Below, in pieces: positions 33,258-42,868 of a DNA stretch of 64,000 nucleotides (position 1 is the stretch's first letter; the number at the start of each line of letters is the position of its first letter). The notes under the pieces were generated by a model. That model searched no databases. It saw nothing but the letters and a program-made list of their open reading frames with translations, and had not been told where the DNA came from. The DNA is from Cryoendolithus antarcticus (taxonomy: Eukaryota; Ascomycota; Dothideomycetes; Cladosporiales; Cladosporiaceae). The stretch lies in contig NAJO01000001.1 of the NCBI GenBank assembly GCA_002077065.1, forward strand, positions 1,054,001 to 1,118,000, in the 5' to 3' direction. The position numbers were made by a program, and so were the translations under genes.

Positions 33258-34446
33258 CTACCTCCCGCGACTCCGATCCCGATCTCTCCCCTCGTACCTC
33301 TCCTCATACCGTTGCCCTCCTCCCCGATCCCTCTTCTCATGCCTACTCTCCTGCCACTTGTTCTCTGCCCAATTCGCTCCCAGACCCCCAACGATTCCCC
33401 CAAGAGCCATATCTCGCCTCTTGTCCTTCTTGCCTCCACTGATCTCCTTCCCGATCAGCCCTCCAATCACGGCGCCTGCAATCGCCACGCCAGCACCTCG
33501 CAGCGAGGTATCGAAATTTTCGTCGACCTTTTCTTTGATATCGCCTAGCGGGCCTTCGTGCGAGCGAGACCTAGAGCGCGATCTGGAACGCGAGTCTGAG
33601 CGAGATCTGGAACGATTTCGTCGAGAGTGGCGGGACTTGGAGCGGTGGCCGGAGCCGTTGCGAAGGGCTACTGCGCCGGCGCCTGCTCCAGCGGCCCAAG
33701 GATCACCAAGACGCTCGTTACCACGAGTTTCCCAGTCGCGGGGAGGCTGTAAATACTGTCAGTATGATATCAACTTGGTCTCTACACCTGTTGCACTTAC
33801 GCCTCGGTAGCGCTCAGTCTCCACGATCTCACGGTCGTACTCGCGCCCTGTCGCAGGATCGTACCCACGGCCGTTGGACTTCACCCGCCGTCCGCTACGA
33901 TCATCGTAATCGCTATCGTCATCATCGTACCTGCCACGTGAGTGCGAGTAGCGGCCACCGCCGTTTGCGTGCGACATCTTCGTGCCTCTGGACTGACGAC
34001 TGCGTGTGCTGCCGACAATAGAAGGGTGCGGTCTGCGCTTTGGGTCGTCGCGTTCGTCCTCGTAAGCTCTGATTACCCGTTCGCTAGTCTGGCTTTGAAC
34101 TTCGAGCTCTCGATCGCTATATGGATCGTAGTCTCTGTCGTTCGGATCGCGCTCAGGGCTTGGTAGAGTATTGCGATGGCGATTAGACTTCTGACGAGGC
34201 CTGTCGTTCTCTCTGCTATCTTTCTGGTCGTTGCCGCGTTCTTTGGCTTGGTCCTGCTTCAGTTGTTCCTTCTGCTTGCCAGTGAGTCTGTCGTAATGCC
34301 CGCCTACTTTGTCGATAGCCTTATCGAAGTGCTTGGACGAAGTTCCGCGATCTAATGATTCAAGTGCAAGTTCAAGTCCGTCTTCCTGACGCCTCTTGTG
34401 TCAGATTTTATGATGATGGATCGAGTAGTTCTGTCAGGCTCACCAT
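33258..34446 (-). CDS. RS-repeat and glycine-zipper protein
   Basis: Three exons: 34444-34446 (only the ATG), 33801-34394 and 33258-33746, with introns of 49 and 54 nt, give 361 aa. Exon 2 is open for 198 codons but has no ATG until codon 139 of the exon, so it is easily missed. N-terminus: helical and charged (KHFDKAIDKVGGHYDRLTGKQK); then polar Arg/Asp-rich sequence; then RS dipeptides (HRSKSRHSRRNRSRSRSDSR, about residues 230-250); then a glycine-zipper hairpin (GAGVAIAGAVIGGLIGKE, then ALGGIVGGLGANW); and a charged, Arg-rich end. RS regions are typical of nuclear RNA-processing proteins, whereas GxxxG zippers occur in membrane or aggregation segments. I do not recognise an assigned function. 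An alternative start is the ATG at 33977 (221 aa). Confidence 0.7.
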
Positions 34447-35177
34447 GCGATAGAGGCAACCAGACTTCGGAACTCTGGTGAGGCCCCAAGCCGGCAGGCG
34501 GATCTTATACCGAGTCCGATGACGCGAGGCGCAGCACACAACTTTACTATGCTAAGGTTCTGCGCCCGGATGCTGGCTGCGTAGGGATGCAGGGCTGACA
34601 AAGGTGGTGTGCTGATTATTGATGGGAGAAAGTGATGGGAGCTGTCGTCTCACCGGAGGTAATGAGGCTGCGTTTTCTCCTCTGTCGGTGGAATGGCGGG
34701 CGTCTGGCTAGTAGCTTCTACTCAATCACTGTCAGGCACGTTGCCGTCGCCTAACCGCCAGCCATCGCCCTTCCAGTGTGTCTTGGCGGGCATGTCATCT
34801 TGCAGCAGCGCTGATTTTGTGCGCCCACGTGGAGCGTGCACGGCGCGGGGCACTCATCTCACAGCCCTGTGGCTTTTTGCACGGAGGCGGGGTGGTGGTG
34901 GCAGTGATGGATCGTCCGGTGAGAAGGTAGACCTGCAGGTGTCCTAGGGAAGGTGCGATGGACATCCTACTTCACTCACAACATCAGGTTGGCGATGGGA
35001 ACGAGTGATTACACGATCTTTCGTATGGCACGGCGCAATTGTCAGAAACCATGCTGGACCGCTGTCGATGCAAACAATTGTTGGGCGCTCCATCCAATGT
35101 ATGATCTATCAAGGATGTCTCTCACCGGCGTTATGTCGAAATGCTGCAGGTATTCAGTGCCACGCCCATACCACCTA
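34447..35177. other. Intergenic region
   Basis: Upstream of the RS/glycine-zipper gene. The minus-strand frame of that gene's exon 2 can be read across the proposed first intron back to an in-frame TAG near 34552 without an ATG, so a further 5' exon here is possible. No other signal. Confidence 0.5.
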
Positions 35178-35891
35178 CTACGCTCCCAATTCCTTGAGCT
35201 TCACATTCCTCATTAGTCTCCCCTGAGCCTCCACACCCTTACCCTCTCGAAGCGGACTACCGTCGCCCATCACCAAATTCAGACACGCTTTCGCGAGCAC
35301 ATCCGTCGTGATAACAAACGAAGGCGCCACGACCTTCAATACAGCTCCAATTCCCCTCGCCACCCGATCCATCAGCCCCGGTTGCCTCTCCATCAGCCCC
35401 TTCCCCTGATCGTCAATTGCCGCAGGCCTCACGTTAAAGATCTTTAGCCCTGGCAAATTCAACTCCAGGAGAGCCTTCTCTGTCCTCCCTTTGACTCGCG
35501 CGAACAGCTGCCCCTTTCCCTCCATACTCGCGCCTTCGCCAGACATGAACACGAAGTTGAAGTCCCCACCGTCGTTCAACCCAGCGAAAGCCTTCGCAGC
35601 AGCGAGCGTGTAGTCGTACGTGATCCGTGTGTAGTCGGCTTCGTTCATGCCTACTGCGCTAATGCCGAGTGCCCATACGCAGCCTTTGGCGCCTTTGAGC
35701 TGCGCGAGGGTGTCTGGCGGATATGAGGCGAAGTCATCCTGTACGATGACATTGGCCTTCGTGTGTCCTTCAGCGAGTTTCACACGGCGGCGGGAGAGGA
35801 CTGAGATGCGGCTGATTGATGGAGAGGCCAAGGCATGTTGGAGAATGGCGGATCCCGCCTTGCCTGTGGCGCCGGAGAGGATAATGTGCAT
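35178..35891 (-). CDS. NAD(P)-binding epimerase/reductase-like protein (atypical SDR, Fmp52-like)
   Basis: Single exon, 237 aa from the ATG at 35891. The N-terminal HIILSGATGKAGSAILQHAL is an atypical SDR (NmrA/epimerase-like) Rossmann glycine motif, followed by SVLSRRRVKLAEG at the adenosine-ribose site and VWALGISAVGMNEADYTRITYDYTLAAAKA. The canonical Tyr-x-x-x-Lys pair is not seen in its usual place; FVFMSGEGASMEGKG occupies the equivalent region, as in Fmp52/HTATIP2-like proteins. Those proteins bind NADP(H), and their reactions are unclear. Fmp52 itself is mitochondrial outer membrane-associated in yeast; no targeting signal is obvious here. Confidence 0.85.
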   Translation of the reverse strand: MHIILSGATGKAGSAILQHALASPSISRISVLSRRRVKLAEGHTKANVIVQDDFASYPPDTLAQLKGAKGCVWALGISAVGMNEADYTRITYDYTLAAAKAFAGLNDGGDFNFVFMSGEGASMEGKGQLFARVKGRTEKALLELNLPGLKIFNVRPAAIDDQGKGLMERQPGLMDRVARGIGAVLKVVAPSFVITTDVLAKACLNLVMGDGSPLREGKGVEAQGRLMRNVKLKELGA

Positions 35892-36363
35892 GACTAGAGT
35901 TTGGGAGCAGATCACACTGGAGGCGCGTTTCCCGCCATCATCCGGCCTGCGTCTGATGAAGTCTACACTACGAGTGTAGCGCGACGTACCCGGCTATATA
36001 TGCGGACGCATGTCTTATTAGGCAACATCAGCGTCGCAGGAACGGAGACGAGTGATGTTCTGACCTCCGTCAGCCGCAGCTGTTGAATCGCCAATTACCG
36101 CGACTATGACTTGTCTACAACCCTGGCATCTTTTCTCTTCGAAACGTCTAGGCATCCTTGAGCTACTACCATCCTTACTGTGAGTGTCATGGAACAAATC
36201 CGATGCTAATGGCAAAATGATCAGCGAGAGCTAAGTACTTCGCGATAACCCCTTGCTCTCTATGATATTTGACTGTGCCACACTTTACTATGATGCACAC
36301 AATACCTGCTTAGGCAAGGTATTAGTCTTGTCGCGAGTTTCATACCATCGAATCAGTAAAACC
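35892..36363. other. Intergenic region
   Basis: Between two minus-strand genes; no supported gene or site. Confidence 0.55.
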
Positions 36364-37131
36364 CTACCCCAAAGCCTTCTCGACGATATCCGCCAGCTCC
36401 CCCAATGACTGCGTACTCAATTTATACTTATACTCCGTCTGCATATCCTCAGCAGTCCTACCCCATTTCTCCACAATCCCATACCGATCAACCCACACAC
36501 TCTGCAGCCCCACCTCCCTCGCAGGCTCCTGATCATGGAAAATGCTCTGAGCGACATGCAGCAGCTCGCCCTTCTCGGCACCGAATTCTGATTTGACGTG
36601 CTCGAGCAGGTACTGGAAGTTCTTCAAATCGGGCTTGTATGACCCAATGTCTTCGGCTATGTACCAAGCGTCGAATTTGCAACCTTTGAGTGGACCGGAG
36701 AGCGTGCCGTTGAAGGACTCGTGGTCGACGTTCGAGATTGGGATGAGCTTGTAGTGCTTTGCTAGTCGTTGGATGGCGTCCACGGTGTCTTCGAACGCTG
36801 GGTAAGATCCGATGCTACTGCCGTGCTTGATTGCGGCTTCTTCGACTTGCTGTTGAGTCAGCTTGCCCGTCGCCACCAGGTTCAATGCAGTGGCATAGCG
36901 GCGGAGTCCCTCGGCGTTGATATCCGATTTCTTCATCGTCGGATGTTCGCGCTCCACTGGGGTCGTGTGGAAGTATAGCCTTTCGAGCAGCTTATCGTCG
37001 TCCTCGGGTAGATATGGACCGAGCGCAGTGTTCCGAGAAGATACTCTCATGCCGCCATTCCAGTCGATCAATGTGCCGTAAATGTCAAAGGAGAGAGCTT
37101 TGAGCTGACGCCATGGAATGTCGAACGCCAT
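36364..37131 (-). CDS. HAD-superfamily hydrolase, haloacid dehalogenase type II-like
   Basis: Single exon, 255 aa from the ATG at 37131. Motif I is LSFDIYGTLIDW with the nucleophile Asp; motif II is ISNVDH; motif III Lys lies in GSYKPDLKNF; the acidic motif IV region is around VAQSIFHDQEPA. The cap domain (about residues 20-100) is of the helical C1 type. Fungal members are usually annotated as (S)-2-haloacid dehalogenases, but dehalogenation has rarely been shown and a phosphatase role is equally possible. The motif-I sequence DIYGT, rather than DxDxT, is typical of the dehalogenase branch. No signal peptide; likely cytosolic. Confidence 0.88.
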   Translation of the reverse strand: MAFDIPWRQLKALSFDIYGTLIDWNGGMRVSSRNTALGPYLPEDDDKLLERLYFHTTPVEREHPTMKKSDINAEGLRRYATALNLVATGKLTQQQVEEAAIKHGSSIGSYPAFEDTVDAIQRLAKHYKLIPISNVDHESFNGTLSGPLKGCKFDAWYIAEDIGSYKPDLKNFQYLLEHVKSEFGAEKGELLHVAQSIFHDQEPAREVGLQSVWVDRYGIVEKWGRTAEDMQTEYKYKLSTQSLGELADIVEKALG

Positions 37132-37806
37132 AATTGCGATCTCAGGCGTGCGGAAAATGGCAAAGTGAGCAGTCTGATTGATCACGGCGCTATGGTGGAA
37201 GTTGCAGTGAGGAATAGATAGTTGCAGACAAAGGAGAGGAATGGAATGTCAGATATATTCTTCATGTACCTTGAGGCAGTGGCGCGCCCTTCCACATCAT
37301 GTAGCAAAGTGGACTACGTTCGGCAGTATCACAGACAAAGAAGCGCGCCAGCTTGTAACGGCTGCGACATGATTGCATCCGCTTCCTTCGTGCTGCTAAG
37401 AGCGCTTGTTTGAAAGTGTTGCATGATGTGCAGGAAGGAGAGACATGTACCAAGGAAGAGTAAGATCGCACCTTCTGCCATGCTGAGACTTACAATTGTC
37501 GTGCCTCATCGTTCACCAATCGTCCCTTTCCCTTTCTTCCGCGTGCTGAGTGGGCCATATAGTCTTCAAGGTCCGAGGAGAGCACAGGTATGTCTCACTG
37601 GCAGCTGATTGCATCCCCCCACTTCCGCAACGATTCATACACGAGCATAGCATAGCTCTCAAAACCAAGCGAGAGACAGCGGGTTGTTGATCACATCCAT
37701 TGATATTCCCATGGGTATCGTAATGACCAGCCCCAACTCCGCGCTAAGTAATGAGTGAAGGTGCGTTGTAGTGTTGTCCAACTCCACTTCCATCAGTGGA
37801 CTTGCC
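37132..37806. other. Intergenic region
   Basis: Promoter side of the HAD gene and 3' flank of the coiled-coil gene. No convincing frame, repeat or RNA gene. Confidence 0.55.
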
Positions 37807-39714
37807 TCACTCCACCATCTCATCTTCCTCCAAAGCCGCCCTAGTTTCGTCCTTGGTCGCAATGCAGGTTGCCACCCATACGACCCAATTCCTCAACTTC
37901 GTTCGTATCGTCCCCTGAAACCGTCCACGCAATAAAATCTCCACCCAGCTCATCAGTCGATCCAATGTACTCATTCCTCCCTTTCCGAAAACGCCCTTCA
38001 AAGTCGGCGATCCGGTCCTCAGGCCCAAACCACCCTTTGCCGGCGTCTTGTTCAACCCTTCCATCTTCCCTTCCTCGAGTGCGACAGCTTGTGTCTCGTC
38101 GTCGTCCACGCTGCGGACGGTCTGCGAATCGTTCCACTCTCCTTCTCCCTCCTCGCCTTCCTCGAGCGATAGGCGGATCGCCTCGCTGTCCTCGGTTCTA
38201 ACATAGGATGCGCAAGCTTGTAGTTCTTCAAGTAGATTCTTGGTATTCCTGATCGAGCCACCGGTGGTAGGCGTAGCGCGTGAGGCAGATGACATGTTGC
38301 TAACACGGCGCATGGTACTGTCGTGGAGCGGGCTGCGCTTGCTATCGATGGCGCTGAGGTTCGCCTGTGTAAGACGGTCGATCATGGTGCTTGCGCGGCG
38401 ACGGGTGCTCAAGTCGCCGCTGCGCCGGCGATCAGTATGTTCAGTCCCGAACGGGAACTGCGGGGGTGTGTTGTGGTGCTCGAAAGCTGGCGCAGTGGCG
38501 GGCACGTCGTCGAAAAACGAGTTCGTTGATGAGGTTGATGGCAGGATGAGCGGACGTGGTCCCATGCTGCCAGCGCCAAAGCGACGCATGCGGCGATGCG
38601 GGCGGTATGCGCTGGAGGGAGTGTTTGTCGTATCATCATTATGGTGATCCGAGTCGATCACTGTGGTGTGGTCGAGACTCCAATCCGGCATGTTGACTGC
38701 GGGTGATGCGACTGGTCGGCGTTCTGGGGAGGAGAGCAGATTACCGGTGGTCGGAAAGCGTGGCAGCATGCTTCTTGGCCGGACGTGTCCGCGTGACTGC
38801 CTTGACGGCGACTCGCAGATGTCGGTACTTGTGACCGAGCCGAAGAGGTCGGTGATGATCTCTAACCGTTTCGTGACATGAGCGTTGGTCGCTTCGAGTG
38901 CAATGATCGTTTGCTGCGCCGCGTCAAGTGCAACAGCGTCTTGGGATTGTGCAAGAAGAGTCTCGGCTTGTTGCGTGCGAAGTTCGGCGGCCGTGACTCT
39001 GGCCTCGCACTTTGCGATGGCGTCCTCCTTTTGGGCCTGCGACACATTGTCAGCTGGATGGGTTGACGTAATGCTCAGCGGCCGCCAGCAACTTACCTCG
39101 ACCTCCTCAATCGCTCTCTGCAGTTGTACAGTCTGCTTCTGTTCAAGCAGCTCTTCCACGAAATGAAGCTTAGTCGTCACGCGGTTAATCTCGTCCTTGA
39201 GGTCCTTCTTCTCAAGGTTGTGGTCGTCGACTTTCTCTTGAATACGCTCATCATAGCGATCCTCCCAGTCTTTGACACAGAGTTCCAGGTTCTTGGACTT
39301 CTGAAGTGCAGCCACCAGCCGGCGGCCGTTTTGCCGGCTGACGGTCGAAGATGTCGCCGCCGCCAATTTGGTCTGCGCGGCCTCTAGCTCGGCCTCAAGG
39401 TGTTCAGTCCAGAGCAGGCGTTCGTCGCCGCTGAGGGATCCTCGGGAGGGGCGGGAGGTGGTAGGTGTGGGGTGTCGTCTGCGCGAGCTCGACATTACCC
39501 TTTGTTTGGGCTTGTTGTTTGGCTTCGACTCAAAGACTTCTTCGTTGTCGGCATTGATTGTTGATTGGGCGTCTTGATTCTCTTTGTCTGATGTGTCTCC
39601 CGGGTCTGCTGTGGTAGTAGCTAGGCCTGGGTAGACATGTGTGACTTGTAGTCGTGCCCTTCGTACAGCAAGGCGGTGCTCGTTGCTGGTCGGCGTCCGG
39701 GCTGGACTTGCCAT
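37807..39714 (-). CDS. Coiled-coil protein with a KEN box
   Basis: Two exons, 39097-39714 and 37807-39036, with a 60-nt intron (GTAAGT...CGCAG) that is in frame and could be mistaken for coding; 615 aa result. The N-terminal 120 residues are disordered and include SDKENQD, a canonical KEN degron used by APC/C. Residues about 130-330 are predicted coiled coil in two parts (LLWTEHLEAELEAAQTKLAAA; ELCVKDWEDRYDERIQEKVDD; KLHFVEELLEQKQTVQLQRAIEE). The rest is Ser/Thr/Pro-rich with short conserved-looking patches and an amphipathic, basic C-terminal helix (LDRLMSWVEILLRGRFQGTI). The layout resembles spindle-pole or cytoskeletal proteins, but I recognise no family. I use the ATG at 39714; the frame runs further upstream but only to a TTG. 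Confidence 0.75.
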   Translation of the reverse strand: MASPARTPTSNEHRLAVRRARLQVTHVYPGLATTTADPGDTSDKENQDAQSTINADNEEVFESKPNNKPKQRVMSSSRRRHPTPTTSRPSRGSLSGDERLLWTEHLEAELEAAQTKLAAATSSTVSRQNGRRLVAALQKSKNLELCVKDWEDRYDERIQEKVDDHNLEKKDLKDEINRVTTKLHFVEELLEQKQTVQLQRAIEEVEVSCWRPLSITSTHPADNVSQAQKEDAIAKCEARVTAAELRTQQAETLLAQSQDAVALDAAQQTIIALEATNAHVTKRLEIITDLFGSVTSTDICESPSRQSRGHVRPRSMLPRFPTTGNLLSSPERRPVASPAVNMPDWSLDHTTVIDSDHHNDDTTNTPSSAYRPHRRMRRFGAGSMGPRPLILPSTSSTNSFFDDVPATAPAFEHHNTPPQFPFGTEHTDRRRSGDLSTRRRASTMIDRLTQANLSAIDSKRSPLHDSTMRRVSNMSSASRATPTTGGSIRNTKNLLEELQACASYVRTEDSEAIRLSLEEGEEGEGEWNDSQTVRSVDDDETQAVALEEGKMEGLNKTPAKGGLGLRTGSPTLKGVFGKGGMSTLDRLMSWVEILLRGRFQGTIRTKLRNWVVWVATCIATKDETRAALEEDEMVE

Positions 39715-40738
39715 GATTGAGGTGGCGACTTTTGTCGTGGCTGATGTTCTTGCACTATCTGACTCGAAGGTGCGATTGGGTGTCTTGGGTGTGCTGTCTG
39801 TGCATGCAGTGCTCGAGGGGCAGTCGCAAGCTGGGTTGCTATGCGGGACAGTGATCGACAAGCACCTGACTCAGGAGCCGATCGGGGATCTCGGGAGCGT
39901 CCGGGACGCCAAGCTCACATGCAATCACGTGCTTGACATCTCCAATACTCTACACGCAACGCTGCCACTCTTCGATGGCAAGGCCAACGGTCACGTTGAT
40001 GGCAAACGCTTAGATGTGACACTTGTATGAGTGCTGCGGATGACACTTCGGACAAGCAGTGCTGAGGAGAGGCAGGTGCGATTCAGGATGACACTCTCCG
40101 CGGGCGAACAACTTGCACTCCATGGCCACTGATCCCGAACTTGCTGCTTGAGGTGGAGAGGAACGTGGGCGGCGTTTGGCGGTCTCGATTGCTTGACAGG
40201 CTTGGCGGATGTGACGGCTTTTTGGCTCGGCCTAGTGCTGCTTGTGAATGTGCAAGCACTCGACGTTGTCTTGTGTGGATCGGAAGGAGAGTTGTGGAAC
40301 GAGATCTGGTCATTAGAATAGCAGTAACAACACTACCTCTTACTGCCTCTCGCACGGGCGAATCCGACTCCCTATGGCGATGGGACCTTACGTGGGGAAG
40401 TCTCGCGGGGAGTGGCAGGGGGTTGAGCTTCTCAATCAATTTACCCTATCGGTCCCTATCAAGCTCCCAACAGCCAATTACCTCGAGCCTCTGTGCAGTA
40501 AAAGATCAACCTTAATGCATCTTCAATTATGCACTTTGCGCGCCACCTCGTACTTTGACTCTTTGTCCCTGCTGTACACATGTAGACGCCCATCCAGAAA
40601 CAGCGCTTCATCATTCCATCACAGTCGCTACCTCACAACACCAGCGCCCTGGCAGAACTCAAGGAGTGGGGATCCGAGAGCACAGTCTCATCAAATGCCG
40701 ACGAGGACACAGAACCGCGCCTCCCTCCAAGCAGGGCC
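39715..40738. promoter_or_regulatory. Divergent upstream region of the coiled-coil and DUF3405 genes
   Basis: 1,024 bp between two divergent starts. The frame of the coiled-coil gene continues without an ATG to 39861, so a longer N-terminus with an extra exon is possible. No other gene supported. Confidence 0.45.
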
Positions 40739-42868
40739 ATGCCCATCCTCTCTCGCGTGCGAAGCCTCATACCACGACAATTACTGGACACAAGTAGATT
40801 TGCCTACGTGTCACTGCCGAGTAACGACCAGAGTCGCAATGGCTCACCCACAACCTACAGCCGCTTCAAGTGGCACACGGGCGATCGCATACGGATTGGA
40901 CGCATGTCCGTCTCCAGATCGGTCGCGCTGGCGATAGCAGGACTCGTGTTCCTGCTGTTGTTCGCAGTTGGTGGTATGCGAGGGATGTGGCGACAGAAGC
41001 TGATGGACGAGCCTCCTCAGCCCTTTTTCTGGGAGCTGTATGATCGGCTGAACGGGTACTACAATGGTGTCAGCATGCTGGTACCTGTGTCAGAGCATGT
41101 GGTTGAGAATCAGTACAACCAGTCGCATCCACCGACGGATTGGAATATGCGAGTGATCAAGCAGCCGCCCATCAACCCGGTGCCGTACTCGCCTTACCCG
41201 GACTTCACATCGAGGGAGTACCTGAAAGAGCATCACAGCGTCGAGACATGCTACTTGGATGCCCCGGAGAAGGTGCCTGCGCCGGATGTGTATGCGTACC
41301 CTGCACTGCCCAAAATCTTCCCCGAGCCATTGTTTGGATCATATGAAGAGCTCGGCATTCGGGACGATGTATGTTTTGATCGGTTTGGCAGGCTTGGGCC
41401 GTACGGGTACGGGTATAACGAGAGCGTACCTGGCGCGCTAGGAGTTGGCGATCGGTCGGAAAACGCTGGTAGTGAACAGGTGTTCGCGAAGGCCGGGTAC
41501 ACGGACTACAGCAATGTGGACTGGGGCGCTGCACAGAAGCGATGCGTGGAAAAGAACAAGGCGCGTTTTGCAGAGAAGCAGCCAAGCGGGAGGAAGCGAG
41601 TAAAGCGCCAGGCTTTTGTCCTACGCACCTGGACTGGCTATAAGTACAACGCCTATCAGATGCTCTCCTTGCGAGCCATGGTCAACGAGCTCAGCCTCAA
41701 ATCCGGTGGCGAATTTGACGTTCACTTCCTCGTCCACGTCAAGAACAATAGCATACCTATCTGGGCCGACAAAGCTCTCTACCAACAGACCCTCGAGGAG
41801 AACGTTCCACGCGAGTTCTGGAATCTCAGCACGCTCTGGTCGGAACAGCAAATGCTCGCATACTATCCCGCCCCATTCCCGGACAACTTTGCAAATATGG
41901 CCGGCTCGAGCATCCACGGTGTCTACCGTAGCGCCCACTTCCCACTACAGTGGTTCAGCCAAGAACACCCTGAGTACGACTTCGTCTGGAACTGGGAAAT
42001 GGACGTCCGCTACTCAGGTCACTACTATGAGTTCCACACCAAAGTCGGCGAGTGGGCCGCGCGACAACCGCGCAAAGGGCTCTGGGAGCGCAGCGCACGG
42101 TTCTGGATCCCAAACCACCATGGTGACTACGCGAACTTCACCTCCTTCGTGGAAGCCGAAGTCCAATCCAAAGATGTCCTCGAGAACGATGCCGAAAAGA
42201 ACGGCCCCGTGCCCGTCTGGGGTCCAGCCCGGAACTTCACCAATCGCGGCATGCTGGCCCCTCCATCCGGCACAACCCCTCCAACAACCTACGAAGAAGA
42301 CAAGTACACCTGGGGCGTAGGCGAAGAAGCCGACCTCCTAACCTTTAACCCCATTTTTGACCCCTCGATGACAAACTGGGTCTTCTCCTGGGACGTCACG
42401 GGCTATAATCGCACGCTCCCAATCCCGCCCCGGCGCGCAGCAATCGTGACTGTCGGAAGATTGTCGAAACGGTTGCTTAGTGTCATGCATGAGGAGACCT
42501 GGCGCATGAAACACCACATGTTCCCCGAGATGTTCCCGGCAGCCATGTCCTTCCACCACGGCTTGAAAGCCGCGTATATTCCACATCCGATCTACTTTGA
42601 TCGGGATTGGGAGACGGGGTACATGGATCAAGTCTTCAATTACCCGAAAGAGATTTGGAGTAGTCCGTTTGGGTGGGGGGAGAACAACTTGTTGGGGAGC
42701 ACTTTTTACTACAACGCTGGCTTCTCTGGCGCGCTCTGGAGGCGATGGCTCGGTATGTCCGAGAATGGGGAGGGGGGGAGGAAATGGGAGGAGGAGGGGA
42801 GCGGCAGGATGTGTCTGAGGGGTGTGTTGCATCATCCTGTCAAGAGAGAGGATGGGCCGGTGGATTGA
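40739..42868 (+). CDS. DUF3405 type II membrane protein, putative Golgi glycosyltransferase
   Basis: Single exon, 709 aa. A short cytosolic N-terminus (about 55 residues) is followed by one membrane helix (SVALAIAGLVFLLLFAVGG, about residues 60-78) and a large lumenal domain, the topology of a Golgi type II enzyme. The lumenal part carries DUF3405 features: RQAFVLRTWTGYKYNAYQ, NELSLKSGGEFDVHFLVHVK, WSEQQMLAYYP, HFPLQWFSQEHPEYDFVWNWEMDVRYSGHYYEF and RFWIPNHHGDY. DUF3405 is predicted to be glycosyltransferase-like; the WEMDVR segment could provide the metal-binding acidic residues (my inference). Substrate unknown. Several N-x-S/T sequons are present. Confidence 0.9.
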   Translation: MPILSRVRSLIPRQLLDTSRFAYVSLPSNDQSRNGSPTTYSRFKWHTGDRIRIGRMSVSRSVALAIAGLVFLLLFAVGGMRGMWRQKLMDEPPQPFFWELYDRLNGYYNGVSMLVPVSEHVVENQYNQSHPPTDWNMRVIKQPPINPVPYSPYPDFTSREYLKEHHSVETCYLDAPEKVPAPDVYAYPALPKIFPEPLFGSYEELGIRDDVCFDRFGRLGPYGYGYNESVPGALGVGDRSENAGSEQVFAKAGYTDYSNVDWGAAQKRCVEKNKARFAEKQPSGRKRVKRQAFVLRTWTGYKYNAYQMLSLRAMVNELSLKSGGEFDVHFLVHVKNNSIPIWADKALYQQTLEENVPREFWNLSTLWSEQQMLAYYPAPFPDNFANMAGSSIHGVYRSAHFPLQWFSQEHPEYDFVWNWEMDVRYSGHYYEFHTKVGEWAARQPRKGLWERSARFWIPNHHGDYANFTSFVEAEVQSKDVLENDAEKNGPVPVWGPARNFTNRGMLAPPSGTTPPTTYEEDKYTWGVGEEADLLTFNPIFDPSMTNWVFSWDVTGYNRTLPIPPRRAAIVTVGRLSKRLLSVMHEETWRMKHHMFPEMFPAAMSFHHGLKAAYIPHPIYFDRDWETGYMDQVFNYPKEIWSSPFGWGENNLLGSTFYYNAGFSGALWRRWLGMSENGEGGRKWEEEGSGRMCLRGVLHHPVKREDGPVD

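Noticed and set aside
33096..33810. Long Pro/Arg/Ser-rich plus-strand frames opposite the RS/glycine-zipper gene
   Set aside because: They are antisense shadows of the Arg/Ser/Gly codons of the minus-strand exons, which have a better protein and clean introns.
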